A stretch of DNA of 64,000 bases from Siphonodentalium dalli (taxonomy: Eukaryota; Mollusca; Scaphopoda; Gadilida; Siphonodentaliidae): positions 50,568,911 through 50,632,910 of the forward strand of contig CP136066.1 in the NCBI GenBank assembly GCA_032622095.1, given 5' to 3'. This document shows positions 44,738-56,078 of this stretch, in pieces (position 1 is the first letter of the stretch; each line of letters begins with the position of its first letter). The position numbers and the translations under genes were made by a program. The notes below the pieces were generated by a model. That model made no database searches. It was given only the letters and a program-made list of their open reading frames with translations, and was not told the origin of the DNA.

Positions 44738-45212
44738 TTAACCCTTTGATTTCTGAATGGTTCTCCTGTCCAGTTCTAGAATAACATGAAATGTGGGGCC
44801 CCCGTGTGGCTCAGTTGCTAAGATGCATTATGCTGCCATAATCCTCCTAAGATAGGGAAGCTGGTTCAAATCCTGATTTGTGATCCACACAGAGAGGGTA
44901 ACATGCAAGGGATTGATTTCCTGGCGAAATTACCCCTCTGAGCGGTCTTTCCTCCACCTGTAAATCTCACATCGTGATAGGGCCTATCGGTGAAATGACG
45001 ATGAACTTCAATAATACGAGTACATTGGAATGGTATATTCTTCATTTGTGGGGAAGTCTTGATGATGTAAACGGACATCTAGTAGAATAACACTCTATGT
45101 AATCCCATTCGTTCATTTGGAGGGATTTTCAAATAATAAGTTTCCCTACAAATGAAATAAATTTGATTCAAGTAACTACCCATCAGTGATTATTCAGTTA
45201 TCAAAGGGTTTA
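44738..45212. mobile_element. Family F element interrupted by a SINE
   Basis: TTAACCCTTTGATTTCTGAA start; TTCAGTTATCAAAGGGTTTA end; interior F sequence TACATTGGAATGGTATATTC resumes after the SINE. Confidence 0.65.
44795..45020 (+). mobile_element. tRNA-derived SINE
   Basis: GTGTGGCTCAGTTGCTAAGA resembles a polymerase III A box and GGTTCAAATCC a B box, about 55 bases apart. The tail CGGTGAAATGACGATGAACT then AATAATA is typical of SINE ends. Not a functional tRNA: no acceptor stem fold. Confidence 0.7.
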
Positions 45213-45312
45213 TTTGTCAGCCATGACTATGGATAGTTTCATATCAATTTTATTTTCTCACGCATATAGCTGAGCTGATCTCATATTATAATGAAATATT
45301 AGTTTTCTGTGT

Positions 45313-45774
45313 TTAACCCTTTACCCAAGTCGGGATTTTTTTTACCCTGGGCCAATGCATTCTCTTATATATGCGAGTCGACCATAGGTCGCCTCGCATA
45401 TATAAGAGAATGCATTGGCCTAACAATTTTTTACAATTTTAATAATTTTTTCTTGTATTCTTTAACAATTTTATAATTTCACCCATACAGAGCCCCAGAC
45501 AAACATGAGCAGACGACACTCTTCTATATGCTTCTATATATGTGTGGGGCTCCCTGCAGGGTAATGGATGTTTTTTATTTTATGTCCTAAAAATTGTAAG
45601 AAACATTTATTTAAAAAAAATGATAAAAAATTGTTAGGCCAATGCATTCTCTTATATATGCAAGGCGACCTATGGTCGACTCGCATATATAAGAGAATGC
45701 ATTGGCACAGGGTATTTTAGGCTGTTGAAGCTTTATTTGGGCGTTTTTGGCCGGTTTGTTGGGTAAAGGGTTAA
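45313..45774. mobile_element. Chimeric TTAA element: family A ends with family G core
   Basis: TTAACCCTTTACCCAAGTCG start and GTTGGGTAAAGGGTTAA end are A-like. The core (CAGAGCCCCAGACAAACATG, GTGGGGCTCCCTGCAGGGTA) is shared with element G at 53779. Confidence 0.8.
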
Positions 45775-46482
45775 TAAATTTAATTAGTACTTCAATAAAC
45801 CTCTGGGTTATCGATTTACCACTATGTTTTTGGTCCCAAGAACATTATTCGGATTACTAAATAAATGAACAATGTCCATTCGTTCGTCTTTCCATCCATC
45901 AATCCGAAACATTTGTTGGTTAAAACATATCTTATTAATATTAATGGGATCGAGGCACAAGTTTTAAAAAACAATTAGATCCTCTCTTCCTCGAGACAAA
46001 CATGTGATGTCCAAATGTTAACTTGAATAATATTTGACAGACTTTTATGTAAATCGGCATATGTTCTACCAGTCAGGAGTAAATGATACTAGTACATACC
46101 CACATATAAAATAGTGGTCTGATGAACTTTTGTAGAGTTTTCGTTTCTCAACCCTGAGATTCCATCATCAATAGCGCCAATCAAAACTCACTATTAGTAG
46201 CACCAAGAAAAGGAGTCCAATCGAAACGATTAACGTAGTGCAATGAGATGTAATTCAGGGAATACCGCAAGCCTTCCGAGAAATCAAAAGTTAGCGGGAA
46301 TAAGATAGACTCAGTATCTGCATGAATCTGACAGTATATTTATAAGATTGATTTCTACATATGAGAAAGTAAAAGTTAGAATTTTGGGTCGAGTCCAACC
46401 TTTTCTGAAGGAGTTATTCCTCTGTTTGACATAGAATTTGCATGTTGCTGTCTGGATGATAACTCAAGCTATAGTCATCCGA
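45775..46482. other. Intron sequence without recognised features
   Basis: No exon or element recognised. Confidence 0.45.
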
Positions 46483-46699
46483 TACAGTAATGCCCTAAGT
46501 AATCGACTCCTTAACCACAGCAGAATTATGGGTAACTTTTCAGGATTTAGTCGGAAATATGGCTTGTTGCCATTCATCGGAAAGATCTCAGTGAGAGCTT
46601 TCCGATGAATGGCAACAAGCCATATTTCCGACGAAATCCTAAAAAGTTACCCATAATTCTACTGTGGTTAAGGAGTCGATTATCTAGGGCATTACTGTA
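46483..46699. mobile_element. Family E palindromic element
   Basis: TACAGTAATGCCCTAAGTAA to GGGCATTACTGTA, near-perfect arms. Confidence 0.85.
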
Positions 46700-47014
46700 G
46701 TTATTCTTCTAGTGTATTGAAGATAATCTTGCTTTTGAAAATTTCCAGGTGAGATAACTCATTGGTTGTGAAGTCAAGTTTTGATTATTTATTATTAGAT
46801 AATAAATCAGTAGATTTTATATGCCCTATATTAGATTGCTTCCAATGGTATTAATAATATATTATACATGCTGTAAATATTTTTGCATTAAGTTTATATG
46901 TGAGATTTTATATTATATTAGATATATGTATGTCATCATTTAGTATGCATAGATAGTTTCTTATTAACAAATTTGAAAACTTGGTCTCGTGCATCTTCCT
47001 GATACTCTCATATT

Positions 47015-47330
47015 TGCAGAATGAGGTCAGAGGGTGAATTTAGTGATGCTATCCCGCACATTGGCTAGTATCTCCAAATTCACCCTCTTGGGACCTCATA
47101 TTACTCAGGCCTCAACTGCTATGGGAGACAGTGATCAGATTGAAGTTTCCCAGTTGAAGTTGGTAATTATTCACCATTAGTTACCTTGATTATGCATTTA
47201 TCTTCTGCTAATTAGGGGATATAGAAACTGAACAGAAGGGAAACAGTAACTAAAAACAATGTTAATTTGAGACCATAGATACTTCCCAGAAGATGAGGCC
47301 TAAGCAGAATGAGGTTCCCAGAGGGTGAAA
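47015..47330. mobile_element. Family B element, both ends lost
   Basis: CATATTTGCAGAATGAGGTC palindrome, central TCTGCTAATTAGGGGATATA and start of the second palindrome; then unrelated sequence. Confidence 0.65.
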
Positions 47331-47952
47331 TAGTCCCAGCTCCTACCTACATCAGGAGTATTTCCCCTATTCTCAATCATAATAGTTCTGCTCTACCCTC
47401 ATCAGTCTCTGCCCCTGCCCTCGTCAGAAGAGGCTGAAAAATCTACCCCATCAAAAGTAGTCGCTGCCCCTACCCCCATCAATTGTATGGTGGTCTTTGT
47501 CCCTATCCCTTGAATTGAGGTTCAGGAGACATTGGTACTTTCCCAGATATTTTCTGTTAGAATAGATGTAACTATTTATAGGTGCTTAAATTTACCATAC
47601 TAAAATAACTATTTATTTGCTATTTTGTACGCAAAGATTATATTTATGTTCTATGCAAATGTTCTCTATTTTCTGTATCATGTCTGTGTCACACATCTAT
47701 GCAATAAAGATAATTCATGTTGATGAATTGATTTTCTATCCGTTTTCCTTGGATGTGAAATTTTTATAAATACATGTAAATAGAGCTGCATTATGTTGGG
47801 GTAGGTTAACGATTACTGCACTCAGACAGTTGACGCAAAGATACCATGAGATCATGAGTCTTAAATGGTATCTGTGCTAATATGTCTTGTGTGATAATCA
47901 TTAATCTGGCCAACATGAGTGGTTCTATATTTATTACACACTCCAAAAAATC

Positions 47953-48117
47953 AACCCTTCCATGACTATAGATTCCTGAAATTTTATGAAAACCCTGTGC
48001 CAATGCATTCTCTTACATATATGAGGCTTCTTATGGGAGACTCATATACATAAGAGAATTATCTGGCACATGATCATTAATGCTGCACCAGAGCAGCTCC
48101 CATCATGAAAGGGTTAA
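47953..48117. mobile_element. Shortened family C element
   Basis: AACCCTTCCATGACTATAGA to CATCATGAAAGGGTTAA with one hairpin. Confidence 0.65.
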
Positions 48118-48318
48118 TATATCAAAGCAAAAGGATGACACTCAAAATTCTTCAAATCGACATTCATTTTGAATGATTTTTGAGTTACTTCGCCTTCATC
48201 AAAGTAAATTATGTTGGCTGCCTCCATATAAATTTGGAATCGCCAAAGTTGTGATCACACGCTGGAAGCAGTATTCTTGTTGAAAGGACAATGATTATGT
48301 GTAATAAATAAAACTAAT

Positions 48319-48725
48319 CAAGCCTTGAAATAGTGTGTCTGAGGTCCCCAGAGGGTGAATTTAGTGATGCTATCCCGCATGGCGGCCTAGCATTGCCAAA
48401 TTCACCCTCTGCGAACCTCAACTGCTATATATGGGAGACCTAGGATCAGATAGAAGTTCCCCAGTTGAAGTTTTTGATGTTCACCTATTAGTCACCTTGA
48501 TTATGCATTTTATCTTCTGCAAAGGGGATATAGAAACTGGACAGAAGGGAAAAAGTATCTTAAAACAATGTTAATTTGAGACTTCCCAGAAGATGAGGCC
48601 TAACCATAATGAGGTCCCCAGAGGGTGAATTCAGTGATGCTATCCCAGCTATGTAGGGTAATGTCACTAAATTCACCCTCTGGGGACATCATTGTGCAAA
48701 TGGCAGACACACTATTTCAAGGCTT
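48319..48725. mobile_element. Family B element
   Basis: CAAGCCTTGAAATAGTGTGT to CACTATTTCAAGGCTT, long form with small deletions. Confidence 0.8.
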
Positions 48726-49498
48726 AACATTAATTTCCTGATTTTGAGTCACATGGGATTGAGGAATTTAGTTAACTGCTTCATCTCATTTCTCGATGGG
48801 AATGAGTAAATAACAAGGTTGCTGAACTAAGTCTTTTGTAGTGGATTTATCCGGTGATAGGGTTAGAATCAAACTCCTGCATCGTGTCACAAGTCCAGCA
48901 GTTTCCATGGTGATTTATTATATCTGTTGGTGCAACAGTTTCTTTTCTTCACTTCAAAAATCTTCTGCTACTGAAATCTACTCAATTTCTGTTACAAAAT
49001 TGTTATCCCACTCAACATAAATTAAAACGTATTACTTTCAAACCTGTTTTTTTTATATATAATTCTAACATTTGTAATTTTTGTCCTCCGTGAGATGTTT
49101 AACTTGTTAACTTATCTCCCTTATGCCTGTCGGTGTTTGCTGTTTGACCTTGACATTCATGTAGTATATTGTGTGCTTTTGATGTAGCTTTTCTCGCTTT
49201 AAGCTTCAGACTGGATATTTTGCTTCAGTGTGTTAAAGCCATGTATAGTGTTTGAACTTTTTATTATACTGATTACAGCTTAAAAACTACTCTTTTTTTT
49301 TAGTAATTATGAGCTGATTAATTTATGTTAAATTACTTATTTTAACAGGACAACATTTTTTGTGCCCTAAACCGGCTACGTATTTTGAGAAAATACTTTC
49401 TTCAATTAAATACGAGTTTTAATCACGATGAGCTAATCTGAGACCCTCAATACAGGGTAACGACATGCTTGAAACAAATGTGATGTTTTAAAACGTAA
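48726..49498. other. Intron sequence without recognised features
   Basis: AT-rich; nothing recognised. Confidence 0.45.
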
Positions 49499-49836
49499 AA
49501 TCGGCCCTAAAAAAAAATTTAAAACAAACTGGATAAAACCTTAGGAGCATGTTATAACTCAAAACTATCACCAAGTATTCATAGTAATAATTTTGATGCC
49601 CATGAAAAACGTAAGATTCCCTGGCACTAAACCTACAAAATAAGTCTGTTAAAGAATATAAGAAAAAATTATTAAAAAATTGTAAAAAATAATAACAAAT
49701 GATGAAAAATTGTTAGGCCAATGCATTCTCTTATATATGCGAGGCGACCTATGGTCGACTCGCATATAGAAGAGAATGCATTGGCACAGGGTATATGGGT
49801 TGATACAAAAATCGGACGTGGCACTGAAAGGCTTAA
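49499..49836. mobile_element. Family D element, left end lost
   Basis: TCGGCCCTAAAAAAAAATTT, then the same AACTGGATAAAACCTTAG interior as 9227-9618, one A hairpin, and GGCACTGAAAGGCTTAA. Confidence 0.75.
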
Positions 49837-50066
49837 AAATATGGTGTCATCATTTATGCATTCAACCATTTTTTTCAATGTCTATATTTTAGTGTTTTCT
49901 CTCTTTGATAGTATATAGTAATGTATAAAAAATAATATAATTTAGAGGTCAAACTCTATTTGTGGCTTTAATGATGTACAATATATTTACAGAAATTTTT
50001 GCACCAACATTCTGAAATTCAATATAAAAAAAAGAAGAAATTATCACCTTCATTTTATTCCTGCAA

Positions 50067-50479
50067 CAAGCAAATTTGTCATTTGCAGAATGAGGTTCCC
50101 AGAGAGTGAATTTAGTGAAGCTCTCCTACACAGCGGGCTAGCATCACCAAATTCATCCTCTTGGAACCTCATTCTGCTTAGGCGTCAACAGCTATGGGAG
50201 ACCTAGGATCAGATTGAAATTCCCTATTTGAAGTTGATGTTCACCCATTAGTCACCTCAATTATTCATTTCATCTCCTGCAAATTAGACGAAATAGAAAT
50301 TAAACAGAAGTATAAACTAAAACAATGTTAATTTGAGACTATAGATACTTCTCTAAGCAGAATGAGGTCACCAGAGGGTGAATTTGGTGATGCTAGACCA
50401 CCGTGCAGGATAGCATCACTAAATTCACCCTCTGGGGGACTTCATTCTGCAAATGACAGACACACTATTTCAAGGCTTG
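50067..50479. mobile_element. Family B element
   Basis: CAAGCAAATTTGTCATTTGC to CACTATTTCAAGGCTTG, both palindromes. Confidence 0.75.
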
Positions 50480-50581
50480 TAATACAACATAGTGTTGACA
50501 AATTGTGTATCTGGGACATTCATGTTTGTAATTAAATGTAATCGGTCATGGCTGAATGGTACAACAGGTTTTACAATGCAG

Positions 50582-50647
50582 CTTGTCCAGAGACTGGGAG
50601 TGGAGAATGTGTGTACAGCACTACAGAAGCCAAGCTGTTTCATGAAG
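50582..50647 (+). CDS. Candidate 66-nt cassette exon between exons 21 and 22
   Basis: AATGCAG|CTT starts 22 open codons (LVQRLGVENVCTALQK, then PSCFMK) ending AAG|GTGGGG. Both ends are phase 0, matching exons 21 and 22. The island lies between a family B element and a family C element and is G-richer than its surroundings. The pyrimidine tract is poor, so this is weak. Confidence 0.2.
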
Positions 50648-50758
50648 GTGGGGCTGTTGACTCTTTATATTAAAATATTAGTCACATTTTAAAACCTGGG
50701 TTTCAGACTTCAAATTTTAACATTTTCTCATTGAATATTTTAAAATGAAAGTTTGTTA

Positions 50759-51000
50759 TTAACCCTTCCATATGGGAGCTTTCTAAAATTTTGTGAAAAC
50801 CCTGTGGCAATGCATTCTTTTATATATGCTAGTCTTCCATAGGGAGCCTCACATATATAAGAGAATACATTGGCCTAACAATATATTCCTTGACCTTGTA
50901 AGCCAGTACATTCTGTTATATACAATATATATATAAGAGAATGTACTGGCACAGGATCTTTAATGATGCACCAGCGCAGCTCCCGCCATGAAAGGGTTAA
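50759..51000. mobile_element. Family C element just upstream of exon 22
   Basis: TTAACCCTTCCATATGGGAG to CCGCCATGAAAGGGTTAA; ends 76 bases before the exon. Confidence 0.75.
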
Positions 51001-51076
51001 TAAATTAGTTGAACTGGATGATGCTCATTTAAGAGTAGTATTAATAGAGTTATATTTTATTTTTGTTTATTTTTAG

Positions 51077-51193
51077 GTTATGGTGACGAATGTTACATCG
51101 TTACTAAAGACTGTGAAGACAGTGGAAGATGACACTTTGAGGGGAACGAGAGCCCTTGAATCCACAATAGAAGCAATAGGGCAAGAAGTTAGG
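51077..51193 (+). CDS. TLN: Talin exon 22 of window (R11/R12)
   Basis: 117 nt, phase 0 to 0, 39 codons: VMVTNVTSLLKTVKTVEDDT and ending IEAIGQEVR, about human 2120-2158. VMVTNVTSLLKTVK is identical to vertebrate talin. The acceptor is TTTATTTTTAG and the donor AGG|GTAAAT. The exon end and donor form the first unit of a C-rich minisatellite that repeats the donor many times. Confidence 0.97.
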
Positions 51194-51660
51194 GTAAATA
51201 TCTCACCAGTTACCCCCCCCCCCCCAAACAAATAAGGGTAAATATCTCACCAGTCACCCCCCCAAACAAATTAGGGTAATTATCTCACCAGTCACCCCCC
51301 CCCCCCCCCCCAAACAAATTATGGCAAAAATTAGGGTAAATATCTCACCAGTCACCCCCCCCCCCCCAAACAAATTATGGCTATAAATTAAAATTAGGGT
51401 TAATGTCTCACTGGTCAACCACAAACCCCCAAAATAGCTTAGGGAAATAAATTAGAGTAAATATCTCACCAGTCACCCCCCCCCCCCCCCAAACAAATTA
51501 GGCAATAAATTAGGGTAAAAAATATCTCACTTGTCACCACCCCACCCCCCCCCCCCTCCAAGAGCTTAGGGAAATAAATTAGGGTGAATATCTCACTACT
51601 CCGCCCTCCTCTTCCAAACAACATAGGGCAAGAAGTGAGGGTAAATATCTCCCTAGTCAA
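51176..51660 (+). repeat. C-rich minisatellite built from the exon 22 donor
   Basis: Roughly eight units of TTAGGGTAAATATCTCACCA plus GTCACCCC(n)AAACAAA. The first unit contains the real donor AGG|GTAAAT. The last (51615-51655) again carries ATAGGGCAAGAAGTGAGG, the exon end. C runs vary from about 7 to 14. Confidence 0.9.
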
Positions 51661-51973
51661 TTGTGAATATATCCTTATACCTCTCTACACTAATTAGGAT
51701 AAGAAGATAGTTTAGATACAGCATACATCCAACAACAATGAGTGTTAAGATGTTAAAACAAAAATTATTTGGAAAGGAATAAAAACTCATTATAGATCTG
51801 TCTTTTGTTGAAAATATGCAAATCAAACACATTGATATAACAGCTTATTTCCTCATAACAGCACTACTAGTATGCAAACATTGTGTCCATGGCAGAAATC
51901 TTTTGCTGTGTGGCATAGTATTCCATGGTAAAAATGTGGATTTCAAATATGTTAGGAGAGTTGTTATGACATA

Positions 51974-52110
51974 AATAGAGGATCTCTCATGAGTTTCTAT
52001 TTTATACGGAATTTATCAACCGAGTTCACTAAATTCGATTTGAGCCGAGGTTTACCAGGCTCAAATAGAATTTAGTGGACGAGGTTGATACGTATAAAAT
52101 AGGACGAGTG
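51974..52110. repeat. Long imperfect palindrome
   Basis: TTTTATACGGAATTTATCAA arm with GGTTGATACGTATAAAATA partner and TTTGAGCC / GGCTCAAA inner stem. Same AATAGAGGATCT lead-in as 16200. Confidence 0.65.
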
Positions 52111-52298
52111 TGAGATACTTTTTATCACATGATCAAATAAACGCGAAGCAATGCGAAATATCCATCGAAAACAACGATAAAAACCGCAGCGGCCAATACA
52201 ATTTTTTTTTTTAACATCCCCACCCGACCCTATTTTTAGTCCTCTCCTTAATTTTTTTTTTATTTGGATATCTTTGATGCAAACTTTTTTCTCATGCC

Positions 52299-52762
52299 TT
52301 AACCATCAAATTACATTTCAATGACCAGTCTTAACCCTTTACCCAACAAACCGGCCAAAACCGGCCAAATAAAGCTTCAACAGCCTAAAATATCTTCGGT
52401 CTGTCTCAATAGAACCATACAAATATGGGTATCATTGGAACCGGCTCCTTGACCACATTGTGATAGTTACAGTTATGCCCTGTGCCAATGCATTCTCTTA
52501 TATATGCGAGTCGACCATAGGTCGCCTCGCATATATAAGAGAATGCATTGGCCTAAACAAAATCTTTTTTTAACACTTTTTACCATTTTTTCTTACATTC
52601 TTTGACAATTTTATAATTTTTAATGTGTTGAGCCAATGCATTCTCTTATATATGCGAGGCGACCTATGGTCGACTCGCATATATAAGAGAATGCATTGGC
52701 ACAGGGCCCTTCTGTTGGGTAAAGGGTTAACCATCAAATTACATTTCAATGACCAGTCTTAT
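52299..52762. repeat. 35-bp exact direct repeat flanking a family A element
   Basis: TTAACCATCAAATTACATTT followed by CAATGACCAGTCTTA occurs at 52299-52333 and 52727-52761, one copy on each side of the transposon. Confidence 0.9.
52331..52730. mobile_element. Family A element, full length
   Basis: TTAACCCTTTACCCAACAAA to TTGGGTAAAGGGTTAA, orientation as 65-464. Confidence 0.85.
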
Positions 52763-53580
52763 TTTGATCAAAGAGGACAATCTAAAACATCTTGTATCAT
52801 ATATGAGATAGGATACTGCTTCAATATCTACGACTGTTTATGACCATTTATGTTAGATAGAATAAGGCAAAAAAAGAAAAGGTTTTGGTTCTCAGGCCCC
52901 ACCGCATTGAATACAAAGGGCCGCATTAGGCCTTTTTATTGCAATGCCTGATGTTATGACAAAAAAACTTACGAAAAAAAAAATTTGAAAAGAAAAAATA
53001 GATGACTACAATTAAGAAAATGATTAGCTGATCGTCATGCTCTTCTTACAATTAGTCATTGTGAACAACTTACACTAATTGTAACTTTATACAATTGAAA
53101 GGCACAGGACTAAATTCAGGATCACATATTAGAATGGGGAGGTATCAGTTTTTAGACAACAAATAACAGTAGTTAATGTCAGGGCCCAGGGACATTATAT
53201 ATTGTTAGGTAATCCCAGTCATACACTGGTAGTACAATGTCATTTTTATATAAGACTAAATGAGTTTATATGCATAACAGTTCCCTCTACCTTTCTGGTT
53301 ATTACTGGACAGAGGAAGGTATCTTAGTCCATGCTTACTATGCACAGAAAAAAATAAAAAATAAAAACAAAACCCTCCCTCCCTCATTGATTTGAAAAAA
53401 AAATTGCCCGAGAACCAAAACACTTTTTTTATTTGGCCTAAAATATAAAAAATTAAATTTACCCTCCCACACTATTTTTCTGAAAAGTTAGGTGTAAATC
53501 CAGCAATTTTTCTATATTGGCCTTATGATAAGAAGAAAAACTCATTTACAAATATTTAATTTTTTTGTTTCCCTTTTCAG
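52763..53580. other. Intron sequence without recognised features
   Basis: Contains poly-A rich runs; no element or extra exon recognised before exon 23. Confidence 0.45.
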
Positions 53581-53769
53581 GCATATACTACATCAGATGT
53601 GCCATCTGATAGAAAGGCATCTGCTGAAGATCTCATTCGATACACAAAACCAATTACCATGGCAACTGCTAAGGCTGTGGCGGCCGGCAACTCGTGTAAA
53701 CAGGAGGACGTTATTGTTGCAGCCAACATGGGCCGAAAAGTTATATTTGACTTGCTGGCCATCTGTAAG
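53581..53769 (+). CDS. TLN: Talin exon 23 of window (R12)
   Basis: 189 nt, phase 0 to 0, 63 codons: AYTTSDVPSDRKASAEDLIR, then ITMATAKAVAAGNSCKQEDV, ending LLAICK. It matches human about 2159-2220. The acceptor is TTTCCCTTTTCAG and the donor AAG|GTAGGT. The inverted-repeat element G begins only 9 bases into the intron. Confidence 0.97.
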
Positions 53770-53778
53770 GTAGGTTCA

Positions 53779-54157
53779 TATATGTGACCCGCCATATCAA
53801 ATCCAGTCGGAAGTCGGGATTTTTTTACAATTTTAATAATTTGTTCTTGTATTCTATAACAATTTTATAATTTCACCCATACAGAGCCCCAGACAAACAT
53901 GAGCAGACGACACTCTTCTATATGCTTCTATATATGTGTGGGGCTCCCTGCAGGGTAATGGATGTTTTTTTATTTTATGTCCTAAAATTTGTAAGAAACA
54001 TTTATTTAAAAAACATGATAAAAAATTGTTAAGCCAATGCATTCTCTTATATATGCGAGGCGACCTATGGTCGACTCGCATATATAAGAGAATGCATTGG
54101 CACAGGGTAAAAAAAATCCCGACTTCCGACTGGATGTGATATGGCGGTTCACATATA
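53779..54157. mobile_element. Family G element, 9 bases after exon 23
   Basis: TATATGTGACCCGCCATATC at the left pairs with GATATGGCGGTTCACATATA at the right; next to these come AGTCGGAAGTCGGGATTTTT and its complement. One A-type hairpin lies inside. Confidence 0.85.
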
Positions 54158-54509
54158 CATGCACCACTCAATGAACATATAGATTATTATCTTGAGAAAA
54201 AAACCTTGAAAATTTCCATAAACTGGCCTTAAAGGGACACAACGCTTTCTTAGTGGAACTATCATCATGTGACAATAGATCTATTTTGTTTTAGTTTCAT
54301 TATAATAACTCTCCAATAATTCTGTTACAGTGGAATTACCGACAAATGTCCAATTAGTCCAATAAGATACCAATGTTATTGAAAATTTGACGGTAGACAT
54401 TGGAAAAGGTCAAAGCATTGTAAAATATTCTGAAAATGATATTCAGACAAATTTTTTTAAACTTACTACACGATTAGCGATGTTTGTTGACAAATCATTG
54501 TCCTTTCAG

Positions 54510-54614
54510 TCGGCAGCTGCGACTGGTGAGACACCAGACACTCGGAAGCGAGCGATTCAGGCTGGACAAATGTGTGGAACCTCGTACAAACAACTCCTCG
54601 AACTTCTTCACCAG
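54510..54614 (+). CDS. TLN: Talin exon 24 of window (R12)
   Basis: 105 nt, phase 0 to 0, 35 codons: SAAATGETPDTRKRAIQAGQ and ending YKQLLELLHQ. It corresponds to the human segment after ACK (about 2221-2255). The acceptor is TTGTCCTTTCAG and the donor CAG|GTAATT. Confidence 0.94.
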
Positions 54615-55170
54615 GTAATTAAAACTGCACTGGATATGGAATACCTCAATAACCAGTCAGATTTGGTTTTATATCAATATCGATAATTGACCCTAGTCAA
54701 TAGAAAAGGTGGGCCTAAGTGGCTTTTTAAATTTTTTTTTAATTAAAGTAACGTTTATTATAAAAAAATTATAGCCTTAAACTAATCACTTATCAACTGT
54801 GAATTAAAGTAGGAGCAATTATGTATACTTATTGTAGCACTTCTGTGACCTAAACTAGGGGCAAATAGCATACTTAGTGTGGCACTTCCTAAACTAGCAA
54901 TAGAAATTTTAAGTGTGTCATTTCTAAGTGACATCAAGATTCAGCCCTCAAAATTAGCTACGGCAAAAAGGCAATGCTGTAGAAAAAACTGTAGATGCCA
55001 ATATGGAATTTCATTCAATTCTAAAGCAATTCCATAGAAGAAAAATGCTGATATCAAGGTCTGAAGATTATACTCAATGCAGTATTTTATTATTTTACTA
55101 GTAGTGTTTATTATTTGACTAGGATTGTTTATTATGAGGACCACAGCTTTCATTGTTGTTATTTTGTCAG

Positions 55171-55276
55171 ATAATTATGAAACCAACCCCAGAAAATAAG
55201 CAGAAACTGAGTGGGACTTCTCGACAGGTCGCTAATGCTGTCACGGAGCTCGTGCAATCCGCAGAGGCCATAAAAG
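55171..55276 (+). CDS. TLN: Talin exon 25 of window (R12 end)
   Basis: 106 nt, phase 0 to 1: IIMKPTPENKQKLSGTSRQV, then VTELVQSAEAIK plus the first G of a glycine codon. It matches human about 2256-2292. The acceptor is TATTTTGTCAG and the donor AAAG|GTAAGA. The phase-1 end is important because the next exon, and the candidate cassette at 58359, are both phase compatible. Confidence 0.96.
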
Positions 55277-55396
55277 GTAAGAACAGCAAAGATGTTTATT
55301 TTGCGGAGACATATATTAATTCAGTATTTTTACAATCTCTTTTGTGATTTTGGGTGATGGATCTTCTTGGATTAAAGCCGTCACTGAAGTTACCTA

Positions 55397-55656
55397 TTAA
55401 CCCTTTCATGACAGTAGCTGCGCTGGTGCAACATTAAAGATCCTGTGCCAGTGCATTCTCTTATATATGTGAATCTCCCATAGGGAGCCTCGCAGATATA
55501 AGAGAATTCACTGGCTTACAAGGTCATGAAATATATTGTTAGGCCCATGCAATCTCTTATATGTGAAGCTCTCTAATGAAGACGCATATAAAAGAGAATG
55601 CATTGACACAGGGTTTTCACTAAAATTTCAGGAAGCTCCAGTCATGGAAGGGTTAA
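55397..55656. mobile_element. Family C element
   Basis: TTAACCCTTTCATGACAGTA to CCAGTCATGGAAGGGTTAA, two hairpins. Confidence 0.75.
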
Positions 55657-56078
55657 GATATTTTTTGCATTCTCTTCTTCATGTACAGACTTTGTATACT
55701 CTGAAAACTATATTTGTTGCTTCAAAAAAACTTTTCTTTGGTCACATTTCTCTGTGACAAATATCAGCAAAATCTGCCAATAAATACACATACCAATCCC
55801 TTTAATAATATTATAGACGAGTCCAAAAGCTGGACAATTCAGACTCAATCGGACTCCCGCTACCACCACTTATTTCAAGTCCTATTTCAGCATAAAAAAT
55901 GTAACAATTGTACAGATATTTCTTTCTCATAATCAATTAGATATCTCTCTTGAATCTTACGCTCAGAAAATTGCCAGTTTTTTCGATGTTAATTACTTTG
56001 AAATCCTACAACAACAAAATTGTAAATCTAATGAGTCGCCTTCCAAGTCGCAGGTTATAATTAGAAGCACAAGTTTGA

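Noticed and set aside
44795-44900. tRNA gene
   Set aside because: A and B boxes resemble a tRNA, but no acceptor stem closes and a SINE body follows.
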